A program made the position numbers and the translations under genes. The notes beneath the pieces are model-generated. The model was not told where the DNA came from and made no database searches. It saw only the letters and a program-made list of their open reading frames with translations. From Pedobacter sp. BAL39 (GTDB taxonomy: Bacteria; Bacteroidota; Bacteroidia; Sphingobacteriales; Sphingobacteriaceae), in assembly GCF_000170795.1 (NCBI RefSeq), contig NZ_ABCM01000002.1:186001-250000 (forward strand): a stretch of DNA of 64,000 nt, in the 5' to 3' direction. Below, piece by piece: positions 17,457-26,700 of the stretch (the stretch's first letter is position 1; each line of letters starts with the position of its first letter).

Positions 17457-19073
17457 TTAGATTCCCTGCACAAATTGTGGCGTTTCCGTAGCTGTTATGA
17501 TTACTTTGCCCTTATCAGTAGGAATTGTTTTCATTTCAAAGTCGTCCGAATTCGGTCTTAAGGTGTAGACCAGGGCGACTTTTGCTCTCTTCAGGTCCAG
17601 TTCTACTTCTTCCTTTCTATCAACCTCATCAGGCACCGTCAGCACAAACATTTCTTTTTTTCCAAGCTTGTAAATGTCTACGATAGGATCCGAATTCATG
17701 CTACCGTAATAGGTGTAGTTGCCCATAAATTTGCTGATTTGAGTAAGGTAATGGGCAACCGGTCTTTTTCCATCATGTGTTACGAATCCTGAGGTACCAA
17801 ACGGACCTCCGGAACTGGTTCCTGGTGCATCTGTGTCAAACAGCTGGTAGAAGAAGTTCCTGCTCACCCCATGTCTGGCATATAACAAAGCAGAGCGTAG
17901 GATCCAATCGGCCTGAACGACTTCCACAGGTTTGTCTCCGATCGGAATGGCGCGTTGTACACTTGTTGGCTGTAAGTCATATCCAGATTCAGTGGTCCAG
18001 ACCTCAATTTTTCTGGAGGCAGGTGCCAGCGTAGCAGCATAGTCTACAAACTCATCGGCAACATCGCCCATCACATTAAGTTCAGGAGCAACACCTCTTT
18101 TCTTATTGACAAATTTTTTGAACCAGCCGGTGTTATCATTAGAATAAAGATGATAATTGATCACGTCAAAACATAGGTTTACACTTCCATCCTTGTTCAA
18201 CCCACGATTGTCCTTACACCATTGTACCATTGCTTTGATATAGTTAAGGTCTGCTTTGGCTAGACCACCCAACACTACCTTTATACTAGTGTCTGCGGTT
18301 TTTATACCTACATTTTTGCCCAGCGTTCCTTTATGACCATCATAGAAAGCCGACAAGTTTGCAGCATATTCCATAGGTGTCATTTCTGCTGCTTTTCCCC
18401 TCCACCATTTGTCTGGTTCGTTACTGCACTCGACATATTTGACAAGGTCCATTCCGATTTTCACGGTATTGACCCGGTCACCATTCCATCTCGGTACAGA
18501 ATTGACTTTAACCAGTGATGAATCGATGGTTTTATTACTTCCATATCTTGCGGCAAACTGAAATGCTGCTTTGCCAAGGGCAAGGTAAGATGCCGGTTTC
18601 TGCCGATCTGCTTTGTAGGCGATCGGAGCAATTTCATTGTTGCGTTCCTGTGTAGGGTAGGTATTGTACAGCCAGTCCGGCACATTCTTTATGCATACAA
18701 GCATCAGTATATTTTCCTTTTTCGCCCTGGTGTAAACCAGGTCCAGGTTCCAGCCACCACGGTGAGTTGGGTTAAAGGTGTAGTCATTTTGTTTGTCCTC
18801 AATTTTTTCCCAGTCCAGGTAATGCCTGACCTGTGTAAATGATTTGATCAGTGCCAGATTAGGCTCATAGATATTGTCGACATCCTTCAGGTCATTTGGA
18901 TTTTGCAGGAAATCCCACTCAAAAGCATTGATGCCGAACATGTCGTTCATCTTGATGTTCTGGACCTTTGCGCGTTCTATATGGTTTGGGCTGAGATCCT
19001 TATTACAACCCATTGAGACGCAGAGCGGGAGCGCCAACAGGATGTGTAGTGCTTTGATGTGTAATTTTATCAT
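17457..19073 (-). CDS. Secreted clan-A glycoside-hydrolase-like lipoprotein
   Basis: The 538-residue protein has an N-terminal signal with a Cys at residue 23 (VSMGCNKD), probably acylated although the -3 residue is not ideal. The body is a (beta/alpha)8-type glycosidase: the acid/base Glu lies in VECSNEPDKWW (Glu219) and the nucleophile Glu in VWTTESGYD (Glu362), spaced as in clan GH-A. A beta-rich C-terminal domain follows from about 450. The CAZy family is not assigned by eye. Placed on the opposite strand beside the exopolysaccharide genes, it may trim or release the polymer. The 160 bp upstream separate it from the divergent GT14 gene. Confidence 0.75.
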   Translation of the reverse strand: MIKLHIKALHILLALPLCVSMGCNKDLSPNHIERAKVQNIKMNDMFGINAFEWDFLQNPNDLKDVDNIYEPNLALIKSFTQVRHYLDWEKIEDKQNDYTFNPTHRGGWNLDLVYTRAKKENILMLVCIKNVPDWLYNTYPTQERNNEIAPIAYKADRQKPASYLALGKAAFQFAARYGSNKTIDSSLVKVNSVPRWNGDRVNTVKIGMDLVKYVECSNEPDKWWRGKAAEMTPMEYAANLSAFYDGHKGTLGKNVGIKTADTSIKVVLGGLAKADLNYIKAMVQWCKDNRGLNKDGSVNLCFDVINYHLYSNDNTGWFKKFVNKKRGVAPELNVMGDVADEFVDYAATLAPASRKIEVWTTESGYDLQPTSVQRAIPIGDKPVEVVQADWILRSALLYARHGVSRNFFYQLFDTDAPGTSSGGPFGTSGFVTHDGKRPVAHYLTQISKFMGNYTYYGSMNSDPIVDIYKLGKKEMFVLTVPDEVDRKEEVELDLKRAKVALVYTLRPNSDDFEMKTIPTDKGKVIITATETPQFVQGI

Positions 19074-19233
19074 TATTGATTCAAAATTTGATTGTTACTA
19101 ATATATAACAATATCTTTAAATCTCTATCTTAGTAGACGATTATCACATATACGGGCCGTAAAATGGCATGATTTTGCATTAAAGACGATTGATAATTAT
19201 TCATTAAATTACACCTCAATCAAAATCAATTCA

Positions 19234-20085
19234 ATGAAGGCAGCGGTTCTTATACTCGCACATAAAAATGTCTGGCAACTCCAGCAGCTGGTCAATCGCT
19301 TAAGTGAGGACTTCGACGTTTACATCCATGCTGATGCGAAGTGGGAGCTTGATGAGTCACTATTCAAAAACGATCCGAATGTCTTTATGGTCAAACGCCA
19401 TATTGTGAACTGGGGCAGCTACCATCAGATTCTGGCCACGCTGGAATTGTTTAACACTTCATTTAAAAAGGACTACGACTATTATATGCTGATCAGCGGA
19501 CTGGATCTGCCCGTCAAGAGCAACATTTTTATTAAAAATTTCATGGAAAACAACCTGACCCGGAGCTTCGTGAATAGTGAAAGCCTCCCCAAAAAAGCAT
19601 GGGCAGGTCAGAATGGTGGATTTGACCGGATTGATTATTATTTTGGCCTTGATTTTAATACTGGGGTTGATATACTGAAAAGAAAGGCGTTCTCTTTTAT
19701 ACAGCGGTTGCAACGAAAATATGGCTTTCGCAGGAAACGTTTCGACATTGAGTTCTATGGGGGCTGGAATTGGGTGAACCTGAATAGGGAAGCCATGCAG
19801 TACCTGATGAATTTCCTGAAGGAAAAGCCAGCTTTTTTAAAGTCCTTTAAAAATACTTATTGCGCAGATGAAATTTGGCTGCAGACCGTTTTGTTAAATG
19901 GCCCCCTTGAGATCGTAAATAACAATTATCGTTATACCAGCTGGGAAGATCATGCTTCACACCCGAAGTTGCTGACGATGCAAGATCTGGAAGCGTTGAA
20001 ACAGTCTGAAGATCTTTTTGCGCGAAAATTTGACGAGCAGGAAGACCGGAAAGTGATAGAAGCCGTATATCAAATGACGAAATGA
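19234..20085 (+). CDS. GT14-type (core-2/I-branching) glycosyltransferase, copy 1
   Basis: This soluble 283-residue protein starts KAAVLILAHKN, the family's opening strand. It contains VYIHADAKWE, the segment VNWGSYHQILATLELF that matches the VxWG motif, the LISGLDLPVKS motif, and the late acidic CADEIWLQTVLLN. GT14 enzymes transfer GlcNAc or xylose from UDP-sugars without a DxD motif. In bacteria they often branch surface polysaccharides. A second GT14 gene at 43724-44608 is a distant paralogue. Its stop is about 50 bp before the next gene, in the same direction. Confidence 0.9.
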   Translation: MKAAVLILAHKNVWQLQQLVNRLSEDFDVYIHADAKWELDESLFKNDPNVFMVKRHIVNWGSYHQILATLELFNTSFKKDYDYYMLISGLDLPVKSNIFIKNFMENNLTRSFVNSESLPKKAWAGQNGGFDRIDYYFGLDFNTGVDILKRKAFSFIQRLQRKYGFRRKRFDIEFYGGWNWVNLNREAMQYLMNFLKEKPAFLKSFKNTYCADEIWLQTVLLNGPLEIVNNNYRYTSWEDHASHPKLLTMQDLEALKQSEDLFARKFDEQEDRKVIEAVYQMTK

Positions 20086-20134
20086 AATATATTCAGGCAT
20101 TATTTTTGAAAATCGGGTGGCATATATAGTTAAA

Positions 20135-21880
20135 ATGGATTCAAAAAAAATTAGCAATCTCTCGGGGATTTTTTTTCAGACGGGTTTTCTACTGATTTCT
20201 ATCATCACGCTTACGCTTTTTATCTCTTCATTAACTTTCTTTCTGCATGGCGGGATGGGGGGCTGGCAGCTACCTCTGGCTACCGTTCTGGCTGTTGGTC
20301 TGCATTATCTTGTTTTTCGTAGCGAGGATGGAGGACAAGCTCATTTTTTGACCGTTTGTGGTTTGTCTTTTCTTATCATTATTCTTTCAATACTTGTGGG
20401 AGGATATTTCTACGATACTTCTTTTGATGGACAGGCGTATCATATGGAGGCGATGATCCAGATGAAGCGTGGCTGGAATCCCTACTGGGAATATTTGCCG
20501 GACAGTGTTAATCAGGCGATATGGGTAAATCATTATGCCAAAGGAATGGAGACGGTACAGGCGGCATTCTATTGTACATTTGGTAATATAGAAACAGGGA
20601 AAGCCATTAACATCTGGATTTGGGTCAGTAGTTTCCTGTTTACGTCTTCGCTATTGTTAAACTTTCGAGCCCTGTCTTTCAGGAAGTCACTATTTATTAG
20701 TGGATTGTTGGCCTGTAATCCTATTGTGATCAATCAATTGCTGAGTTATTATGTCGATGGACCTTTGGGGGCATTGATTCTTTGCCTTGTCATTTGCTGT
20801 ATATATATCATTAGAAAAGCAGAATTCAAATACCTGCTGTTACTGGGAATCCTTATTGTAGTACTTGTCAACCTTAAGTTTACAGCGATACTCTATCTTG
20901 CAGTTTTCATTGGAGGTTTTCTGATTTGGTTACTGTTCCGTAAGGATTATCTCATTACCAGGAAACTTTTTTTCTGGTCTCTGGGAGCTGGCATACTCGC
21001 TATTGTCATCGGCTTTAATCCCTACATTACCAACACGGTAAATTTTAAACATCCATTGTATCCTTTGATGGGTAAGGATAAGGTGGATATCATTTACGAG
21101 CTGAACCTGCCAACAGGTTTTGAGCACAAATCCGGATTAGAACGTTTCATTACTGCAACATTTTCCAGGACGGACAACATTTATCCAAACAGTATTTACA
21201 GGCCGCAGTATAAGATTCCGTTTACATTTAACAAGACTGACATCTGTTATGCACCGATGGTGGATGCAAGGCTTGGCGGATTTGGTCCCTGGTTCAGTGG
21301 AATTGTGATATTTTCTTTCGCATTGTTACTGTTGCTCTGTTTTAAGGGAATAAAAGATGCCTTTTTCAGGAACATGATGCTGTTATTTCTACTGATTGTG
21401 GTTGCTGTTGTGGTGATGCCGGAGTCCTGGTGGGCGAGGTATGTTCCGCAATTATGGGCATTGCCTATTATTCTTCTAATTTGTGCGGAGCTGGCGTTGA
21501 AGAATAGGTTCATTTATTTCAGACGTTTTATTTACCTGTTAATTATTGGAAATCTGATGTTTAATGCACCAATGGTAATCTTCAATATGATTTTAACCAG
21601 TACCATCAACTATCAGATAAAATCTCTTAAGACCTCATCAGGACCGGTTGATGTAGATTTCGGTGCTTCAGCCAGTAACCGCATCCGTTTTGAAGAGAAT
21701 CACATTCCTTACCGTTTGAAGAGTCTTGTAAAATTAGAAGGGGAGGCAAAAGAATATATTGCGGGATCACAGACACAGTTTATCATTCCCGAGGATGTGG
21801 ATCGTAAAATCCCAGTTCCTTTTTTGGTAAGAATGACTGAAGGGGTACTTCCATTTATGTGGGAATATTATGGTCGTTAA
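20135..21880 (+). CDS. Large GT-C-like membrane protein (copy 1)
   Basis: The protein is 581 residues from the ATG at 20135; a GTG at 20117 is also possible. It has about 12 membrane helices. After the second helix is the loop FYDTSFDGQAYHMEAM, with acidic residues where GT-C transferases bind the lipid-linked sugar, followed by LPDSVNQAIWVNHYAKGME. Near the end is VDFGASASNRIRF. The minus-strand protein at 40713-42356 shares all three blocks, so the two are paralogues. Inference: it transfers or polymerises sugar on the periplasmic side. No named family is recognised. Confidence 0.75.
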   Translation: MDSKKISNLSGIFFQTGFLLISIITLTLFISSLTFFLHGGMGGWQLPLATVLAVGLHYLVFRSEDGGQAHFLTVCGLSFLIIILSILVGGYFYDTSFDGQAYHMEAMIQMKRGWNPYWEYLPDSVNQAIWVNHYAKGMETVQAAFYCTFGNIETGKAINIWIWVSSFLFTSSLLLNFRALSFRKSLFISGLLACNPIVINQLLSYYVDGPLGALILCLVICCIYIIRKAEFKYLLLLGILIVVLVNLKFTAILYLAVFIGGFLIWLLFRKDYLITRKLFFWSLGAGILAIVIGFNPYITNTVNFKHPLYPLMGKDKVDIIYELNLPTGFEHKSGLERFITATFSRTDNIYPNSIYRPQYKIPFTFNKTDICYAPMVDARLGGFGPWFSGIVIFSFALLLLLCFKGIKDAFFRNMMLLFLLIVVAVVVMPESWWARYVPQLWALPIILLICAELALKNRFIYFRRFIYLLIIGNLMFNAPMVIFNMILTSTINYQIKSLKTSSGPVDVDFGASASNRIRFEENHIPYRLKSLVKLEGEAKEYIAGSQTQFIIPEDVDRKIPVPFLVRMTEGVLPFMWEYYGR

Positions 21881-22303
21881 AACTGGCGTTTTAAATTGAA
21901 TGAGGTGTAGCTGGGACAGTTAGTGGATTCAATTCCCCAAAATACATGACTACAGTCGCATTTTAGCAGGCACAGAATGAGGGGATTTTAATTATTTCTG
22001 CTTTTTTATAGAAATAATTATGCTTCTGACGTTTTTTGCCAGAATATCTTGATAATATGGTGATTATATTCCTATCTTAAAGTATTCTTTTTTGAAAAAT
22101 GATTTAAAGAACATGACAATTTTAAGGAATTACTTTCTTTAGAATACTGTTTTAAGTGGCTCGTATATAATAGAGTTTTATTATAAAATGATCTATAAAT
22201 TGTGTTTTTATTGACATATATTTGAAAGATAATAAATTTAGTACAGTAAACTTCAGCGCATACGCAAAACACATATACCCTAAAAAATATCAACCTATAA
22301 AAA
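21881..22303. other. AT-rich intergenic region before the exopolysaccharide operon
   Basis: This stretch of 423 bp, very AT-rich from about 22050 on, has no convincing gene on either strand. It holds the leader and a candidate promoter for the genes from 22304 onward (listed separately). Confidence 0.6.
22217..22224 (+). promoter_or_regulatory. Candidate -7 box of the exopolysaccharide operon
   Basis: TATATTTG is an exact TAnnTTTG match 80 bp before the ATG at 22304. A TTG ends 15 bp upstream, closer than the usual 19-21 bp, so the -33 element is weak. Confidence 0.4.
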
Positions 22304-22711
22304 ATGGAAAGTGCATCATTCGATAGAAAACAGGTACTAATAGTTGATGATGAGCCCAGCATTTTAAAGCTGCTGAACTTTATCCTGTCCAAGCAGTACG
22401 ATATCCATGCTTCTGAAAGCGGTTATAAGGCTCATCTTTGGCTGGAGGACGGAAATTTTCCGGATATCATCATTTTAGATCTGCACATGCCGCATTTTGA
22501 CGGGAGTTCTTTTTTGAAGAGCATTAAGATCAGCGGTTATTATCGGGATATTCCGGTGATTATTTTATCGGCAGCAGACAATCTGGATAGTATCGTTGCC
22601 AATTTTCCCTTCCGTGTGGAGGCATTTTTCCCTAAGCCATTCAATCCTGAAAGTTTAAAATCAAAAATGGCTGAGATTTTGGAGTCTACATCAAACCCTA
22701 TTAATAAATAA
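22304..22711 (+). CDS. Stand-alone CheY-like response regulator
   Basis: The 135-residue protein is a single receiver domain with every functional residue: Asp15 and Asp16 in VLIVDDEPS, phospho-acceptor Asp59 in IIILDLHMPHFDG, Ser89 in VIILSA, and Lys111 in FFPKPFN. There is no output domain. Its stop codon directly abuts the start of the next gene, which fuses a degenerate receiver to a sugar transferase. Likely role: a phosphorylation-dependent control of polysaccharide synthesis through contact with that fusion or with an orphan kinase. No kinase gene is in the window. Confidence 0.93.
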   Translation: MESASFDRKQVLIVDDEPSILKLLNFILSKQYDIHASESGYKAHLWLEDGNFPDIIILDLHMPHFDGSSFLKSIKISGYYRDIPVIILSAADNLDSIVANFPFRVEAFFPKPFNPESLKSKMAEILESTSNPINK

Positions 22712-23773
22712 ATGGATTACAATTACAAAGGAATAAGACTGGTGTATTCTGGTGCGGAACTGTCAGCGGAATCAGCTGAGAGTTTATCCAGGGAATATAA
22801 CCTCGTCAATATAGGGGACGCCTCTAACCTGGAAGACTATCTGAGTTCTCTTTCGTTATTCACGACTCCGGATGTGATCATGATTGAGGTGCACGATGAG
22901 GAACTGGTATTTTCCATTATTGCGAAAATCAAAAATAATCCACTGACAAGCGGGCTGATTATTGTACTGCTTGGGCACATGCCTGATAAACGTTTGAGAA
23001 ATCGCGCCATTAAAGCAAAAATTCATGATCTTTATTTTTACCCCTATAATGTAGAGGATTTAAAGGACAGACTCAATTTTCTGATCAAATTTAAGCTGAT
23101 CAAGCCAAATATTGAACAGTTATCGGTCATTAAGAAACAACGGGAGTATCAGATCCCTACCTTAAAAAGGGTATTTGATGTTGTGTCTTCTGGATTTATT
23201 CTCTTATTGTTATCACCGATACTGTTAATTGTTGCTATTCTGATTAAGCTGGATTCCAAAGGACCGGTCATTTACAAGAGTAAACGGGTGGGTACCGGAT
23301 ACAAAATTTTCGACTTTTATAAATTCAGGTCCATGAAGAGTGGTGCCGACAAAGAGCTTAAAAGCCTATCTGCACTCAATCAGTACGCGGATGATGGCAG
23401 CGGCACCAATGCCTTTGTGAAAATTAAAAACGATCCCAGAATTACCAAATTGGGTAATTTCCTTCGTAATTCCAGTCTGGACGAGTTGCCTCAGCTGATT
23501 AATGTGTTGAAAGGTGACATGTCACTCGTTGGGAACAGGCCTTTGCCTTTATATGAGGCGGAGATGCTGACCTCAAATGAATGGTCACTTCGCTTTTTGG
23601 GGCCTTCAGGGCTGACGGGGTTATGGCAGATCAGTAAACGTGGAAAGGGCGATATGTCAGATACTGAACGCAAAAAGCTGGATAATTTTTACGCTAAAAA
23701 TTACTCTATCTGGTTTGATCTGAGCATCATTTTGAAAACCTTCCCGGCCCTTATCCAAAAAGAAAAAGTATAA
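22712..23773 (+). CDS. Pseudo-receiver fused to initiating sugar transferase
   Basis: The protein has 353 residues. Residues 1-128 align to a receiver fold, but the acidic pair is gone, the phospho-acceptor is Glu59 (DVIMIEVHDEE), and the conserved Lys is Tyr (LYFYPYN). A membrane helix spans about 154-180. The rest is a bacterial sugar transferase of the WcaJ/WbaP type: KFRSM near 204, SLDELPQLINVLKGDMSLVG near 255-274, and GLTGLWQISKRG. It would start repeat-unit synthesis by moving a sugar-1-phosphate to undecaprenyl phosphate. The N-terminal fusion with no phosphorylation site is unusual and sits next to an intact receiver gene. Confidence 0.92.
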   Translation: MDYNYKGIRLVYSGAELSAESAESLSREYNLVNIGDASNLEDYLSSLSLFTTPDVIMIEVHDEELVFSIIAKIKNNPLTSGLIIVLLGHMPDKRLRNRAIKAKIHDLYFYPYNVEDLKDRLNFLIKFKLIKPNIEQLSVIKKQREYQIPTLKRVFDVVSSGFILLLLSPILLIVAILIKLDSKGPVIYKSKRVGTGYKIFDFYKFRSMKSGADKELKSLSALNQYADDGSGTNAFVKIKNDPRITKLGNFLRNSSLDELPQLINVLKGDMSLVGNRPLPLYEAEMLTSNEWSLRFLGPSGLTGLWQISKRGKGDMSDTERKKLDNFYAKNYSIWFDLSIILKTFPALIQKEKV

Positions 23774-23806
23774 TTTACCTTATCAAAGAAAATAATAACC
23801 AAAAAA

Positions 23807-24487
23807 ATGAAAAAAATAACAACGCTTACCTGTCTATTGATCACCTTTCTTTCTTTCGCTGCATCTGCGCAGGAGACGATACTTACTGATTTAAATCCTA
23901 CTTTGCTTGATAAATACATTAGCATGGCCAAAGAGTACTACCCTAAACGTAAGGTTTCGGTAGCACAGGAAGAATCAGCAAAGATTGCGATTCCGATGGC
24001 TAAGCTTTCTTACTTAGATATTTTTACAGCATCGTATTTCTACAGACCTGATCAGAACGATGCGATCAATATTGAAAACCCGTACTCGGTAAATGGTTTT
24101 CAGTTTGGTGTAAACGTCAACCTGGGAACGTTGCTGACCAGACCTTATGTGGTGAAGAAAGCCAAGGCAGATTATAAAGTAGCGCAGTTACAGACTCAGG
24201 ATTTTGATATGTTTTTGGCGACAGAGGTCAAACGCAGGTATTATGCCTATGTGCAAACTCAAAGCCAGTTGAAAATCAGCACACAGACTGCACAGGAAAA
24301 CAAAAATATTTCTGAAACTGCAAAGTACCGGTTTGAAAAAGGAGAGGCTACACTTGATGCCTACAATGCAACAAGAATCCTGCTGGCCAATTCCAATACC
24401 AGTAAAATTCAGGCAGAAGTAAATTTCCTGATTGCTAAAGATTCTTTGGAAGAGATTATAGGTGCAAAACTTTCAGACGTTAAATAG
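23807..24487 (+). CDS. Half-length TolC-like outer-membrane protein
   Basis: The 226-residue protein has a signal peptide ending at SAQE (about residue 22), then one TolC-type repeat. A long helix (LLDKYISMAKEYYPKRKVSVAQEE) leads to two strands with a hydrophobic pattern (YLDIFTASYFYRP, FQFGVNVNLGTLL), then long helices with periodic Ala and Gln, including YRFEKGEATLDAYNATR. Full TolC proteins have two such repeats and over 400 residues, so this one would need to assemble as a hexamer of halves to make a channel. It precedes the Wzc-like gene, where a Wza export channel would be expected. Confidence 0.8.
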   Translation: MKKITTLTCLLITFLSFAASAQETILTDLNPTLLDKYISMAKEYYPKRKVSVAQEESAKIAIPMAKLSYLDIFTASYFYRPDQNDAINIENPYSVNGFQFGVNVNLGTLLTRPYVVKKAKADYKVAQLQTQDFDMFLATEVKRRYYAYVQTQSQLKISTQTAQENKNISETAKYRFEKGEATLDAYNATRILLANSNTSKIQAEVNFLIAKDSLEEIIGAKLSDVK

Positions 24488-24517
24488 CGTTAAATATTAG
24501 CAAAGAGAAATTCAAGA

Positions 24518-26680
24518 ATGGACATCAAAGCCTTTTTAAAATTATTAAACCGTTATAAGTGGATACTGATTATAGTTCCACTTATTGCGGTTACAGTTAC
24601 ATACTTCCTTGTCAGGAAGCTCCCTAAAACTTATAGTTCTGAAGCGAAGATTGCCACGGGGATCATCGATCCATCGAAGCAGGTTGCGGGTACTCAGGAT
24701 AATTCGGACTGGTTTAAGACCACGAACCAGTTTAATAACATCATCGAAAAGATGAAAATGAGAAAGATCATGTCGATTCTTTCATATAATCTGATTCTTC
24801 ATGATCTGGAAAACCCTAAAGCGGCTTTCAAGCCAAATAGTGAAAAAATAGATTCACTTTCGGCAGCTGATAAACAAAATGTCATTGCGGAGTTCCGCCA
24901 GCAGTTATTGTTAAAAGCACCTGTATCGCCGTTTTCGGAGGGTAAAACTAAATACCAGCTGGCCAATATCATCGCGTCTATGGGCTATGATGATGTGTCG
25001 GTGAATAAGGACCTGGAGATCGCTCATCAGGACAATAGTGATTTTGTCAATGTAAAATATACATCTGACAATCCATTTTTATCTGCCTTCGTGGTGAATA
25101 CCTTAACCACTGAATTTATCAATAACTTCGGTCTGGATGTAGATTATAACCAGAACCAGAGCAATCAGGTACTGGACTCTTTGTTGAAAGTAAAACAAAG
25201 GGACATGGATCAGAAGAATGCTTCATTGAAAGATTTCAAAACCAAAAATGGCGTGCTCAATCTGGACAAGCAATCTGAAATGGTCTATCAGCAGATTACG
25301 CAGGCCGAGGATAAAAAGGCCCAGGTGATCAGGGACCTCCAGTCGAATCAAGGTGCGCTTCGGGCGATTGATGCCCGATTGAGAAGTGCTGATCCTAATA
25401 TGGGTAAAAATGTGGTTGCGGACAATGCTGAGGTCCTCAATGTGAGAAATCAGATTGAGCTGGCAAACAGACGGTATATTGATGGTGGATTCAAACTTGC
25501 CGACAAGAAAAAAGTAGATTCGCTGACCGCAATTCAGGTGGCTTTAACATCCAGAAATTCTGATAAATATGTGGTAGATCCGCAGGTTTCCAGACAAAAT
25601 CTGTTACAGCGAAAATATGAGCTGGAGACCACTGTAGCCCAATTGAGTGCCAGTGTGTCGGCAATAGACAGAGAGCTTGCCACTGCACGTTCTAAATACA
25701 ATGCAATGGTTCCTTTTGATGCAGGGATTCAGAATTATGTGCGTGATGCGGATGTTGCGACCAAAGACTATCTGGAGGCACTGGGCAGGTTTAATGAAAC
25801 ACAGACTGCACAGAACATCAGCATGAAACTGCAGATCGCACAGATTGGTCTACCAGGAAAGGCGGAGTCTTCGAAGGCCATCATTTATGTTGCAGGCTCG
25901 GGGGTCGCTTCATTTGTGATTTGTCTTTCTGTGCTGATTGTATTGTTCCTGATGGATAACTCTATTTACACTGCATTGCAACTTGCATCCGCTACGAAGT
26001 CTAAGGTTTTGGGCAGCATCAATTTTCTTCCTGAACTGGATAAAAATATCAAGTCCATCTGGAATGAGTCGGAAGACAATACAAACTTCGGGGTACATAA
26101 GGATTTGCTACGGTCGCTCCGTTTTGAAGTCGCCAGTGAGATGGCTCAGGATGATAGTCGCATTTTAGGGATCACTAGTCTGGAGCCTGGGGAGGGAAAA
26201 ACATTCGTGGCTTCGAACCTTGCCTATGCATTTGCAATGACTGGTAAGAAAGTACTACTGATTGCCGGCGATGAAAAGACACAGCAGGTGGCGTCGGGTT
26301 CGAAACAGCTGACAACAAGCCAGAACTTTGAGACTTTCCTGGCAAAAAGAGAAATTCAGGTGGATGACCTGATTACCAGGCTGAATAAAATTGAAGAGCA
26401 TAAATCTTTACTTGAGATTCAGAATGAGAAGAACCTTGCTTCGGGATTTGACATTCTTAAGAAACAATTTGATATCATTATTATTGATGTCAATAGCCTG
26501 AGCACGATTAACCTTGCGAAGGAGTGGCTTTCATTCACCGAACGGAACTTCATCGTTTTTGAGTCGGGAAGGGCATTGACAGATGAAGACAAGAGTGTAA
26601 TTTTCAGCCATAAAAACAATGATGGGTTTATGGGATTTGTATTAAATAAAATAAAACTGGCAGAGCTCAACAACAATTAG
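24518..26680 (+). CDS. Wzc-like polysaccharide copolymerase with degenerate kinase domain
   Basis: The 720-residue protein has a Wzz domain with a first helix at about 15-33, a long periplasmic coiled region, and a second helix at about 461-480. A cytoplasmic BY-kinase-like domain follows. Walker A is intact (LEPGEGKTFVASNLA, Lys561) and Walker B is IIIIDVNSL (Asp657). The A' motif reads VLLIAGDEKT, so its first Asp is lost. The protein ends NKIKLAELNNN with no tyrosine cluster. It probably sets chain length and may bind ATP, but self-phosphorylation looks unlikely. Confidence 0.85.
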   Translation: MDIKAFLKLLNRYKWILIIVPLIAVTVTYFLVRKLPKTYSSEAKIATGIIDPSKQVAGTQDNSDWFKTTNQFNNIIEKMKMRKIMSILSYNLILHDLENPKAAFKPNSEKIDSLSAADKQNVIAEFRQQLLLKAPVSPFSEGKTKYQLANIIASMGYDDVSVNKDLEIAHQDNSDFVNVKYTSDNPFLSAFVVNTLTTEFINNFGLDVDYNQNQSNQVLDSLLKVKQRDMDQKNASLKDFKTKNGVLNLDKQSEMVYQQITQAEDKKAQVIRDLQSNQGALRAIDARLRSADPNMGKNVVADNAEVLNVRNQIELANRRYIDGGFKLADKKKVDSLTAIQVALTSRNSDKYVVDPQVSRQNLLQRKYELETTVAQLSASVSAIDRELATARSKYNAMVPFDAGIQNYVRDADVATKDYLEALGRFNETQTAQNISMKLQIAQIGLPGKAESSKAIIYVAGSGVASFVICLSVLIVLFLMDNSIYTALQLASATKSKVLGSINFLPELDKNIKSIWNESEDNTNFGVHKDLLRSLRFEVASEMAQDDSRILGITSLEPGEGKTFVASNLAYAFAMTGKKVLLIAGDEKTQQVASGSKQLTTSQNFETFLAKREIQVDDLITRLNKIEEHKSLLEIQNEKNLASGFDILKKQFDIIIIDVNSLSTINLAKEWLSFTERNFIVFESGRALTDEDKSVIFSHKNNDGFMGFVLNKIKLAELNNN

Positions 26681-26700
26681 TTGCAGAGCTACAAGATCAT

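Noticed and set aside
22072..22392. 106-codon minus-strand frame over the leader of the exopolysaccharide operon
   Set aside because: Overlaps the receiver gene start and a promoter box; low-complexity.
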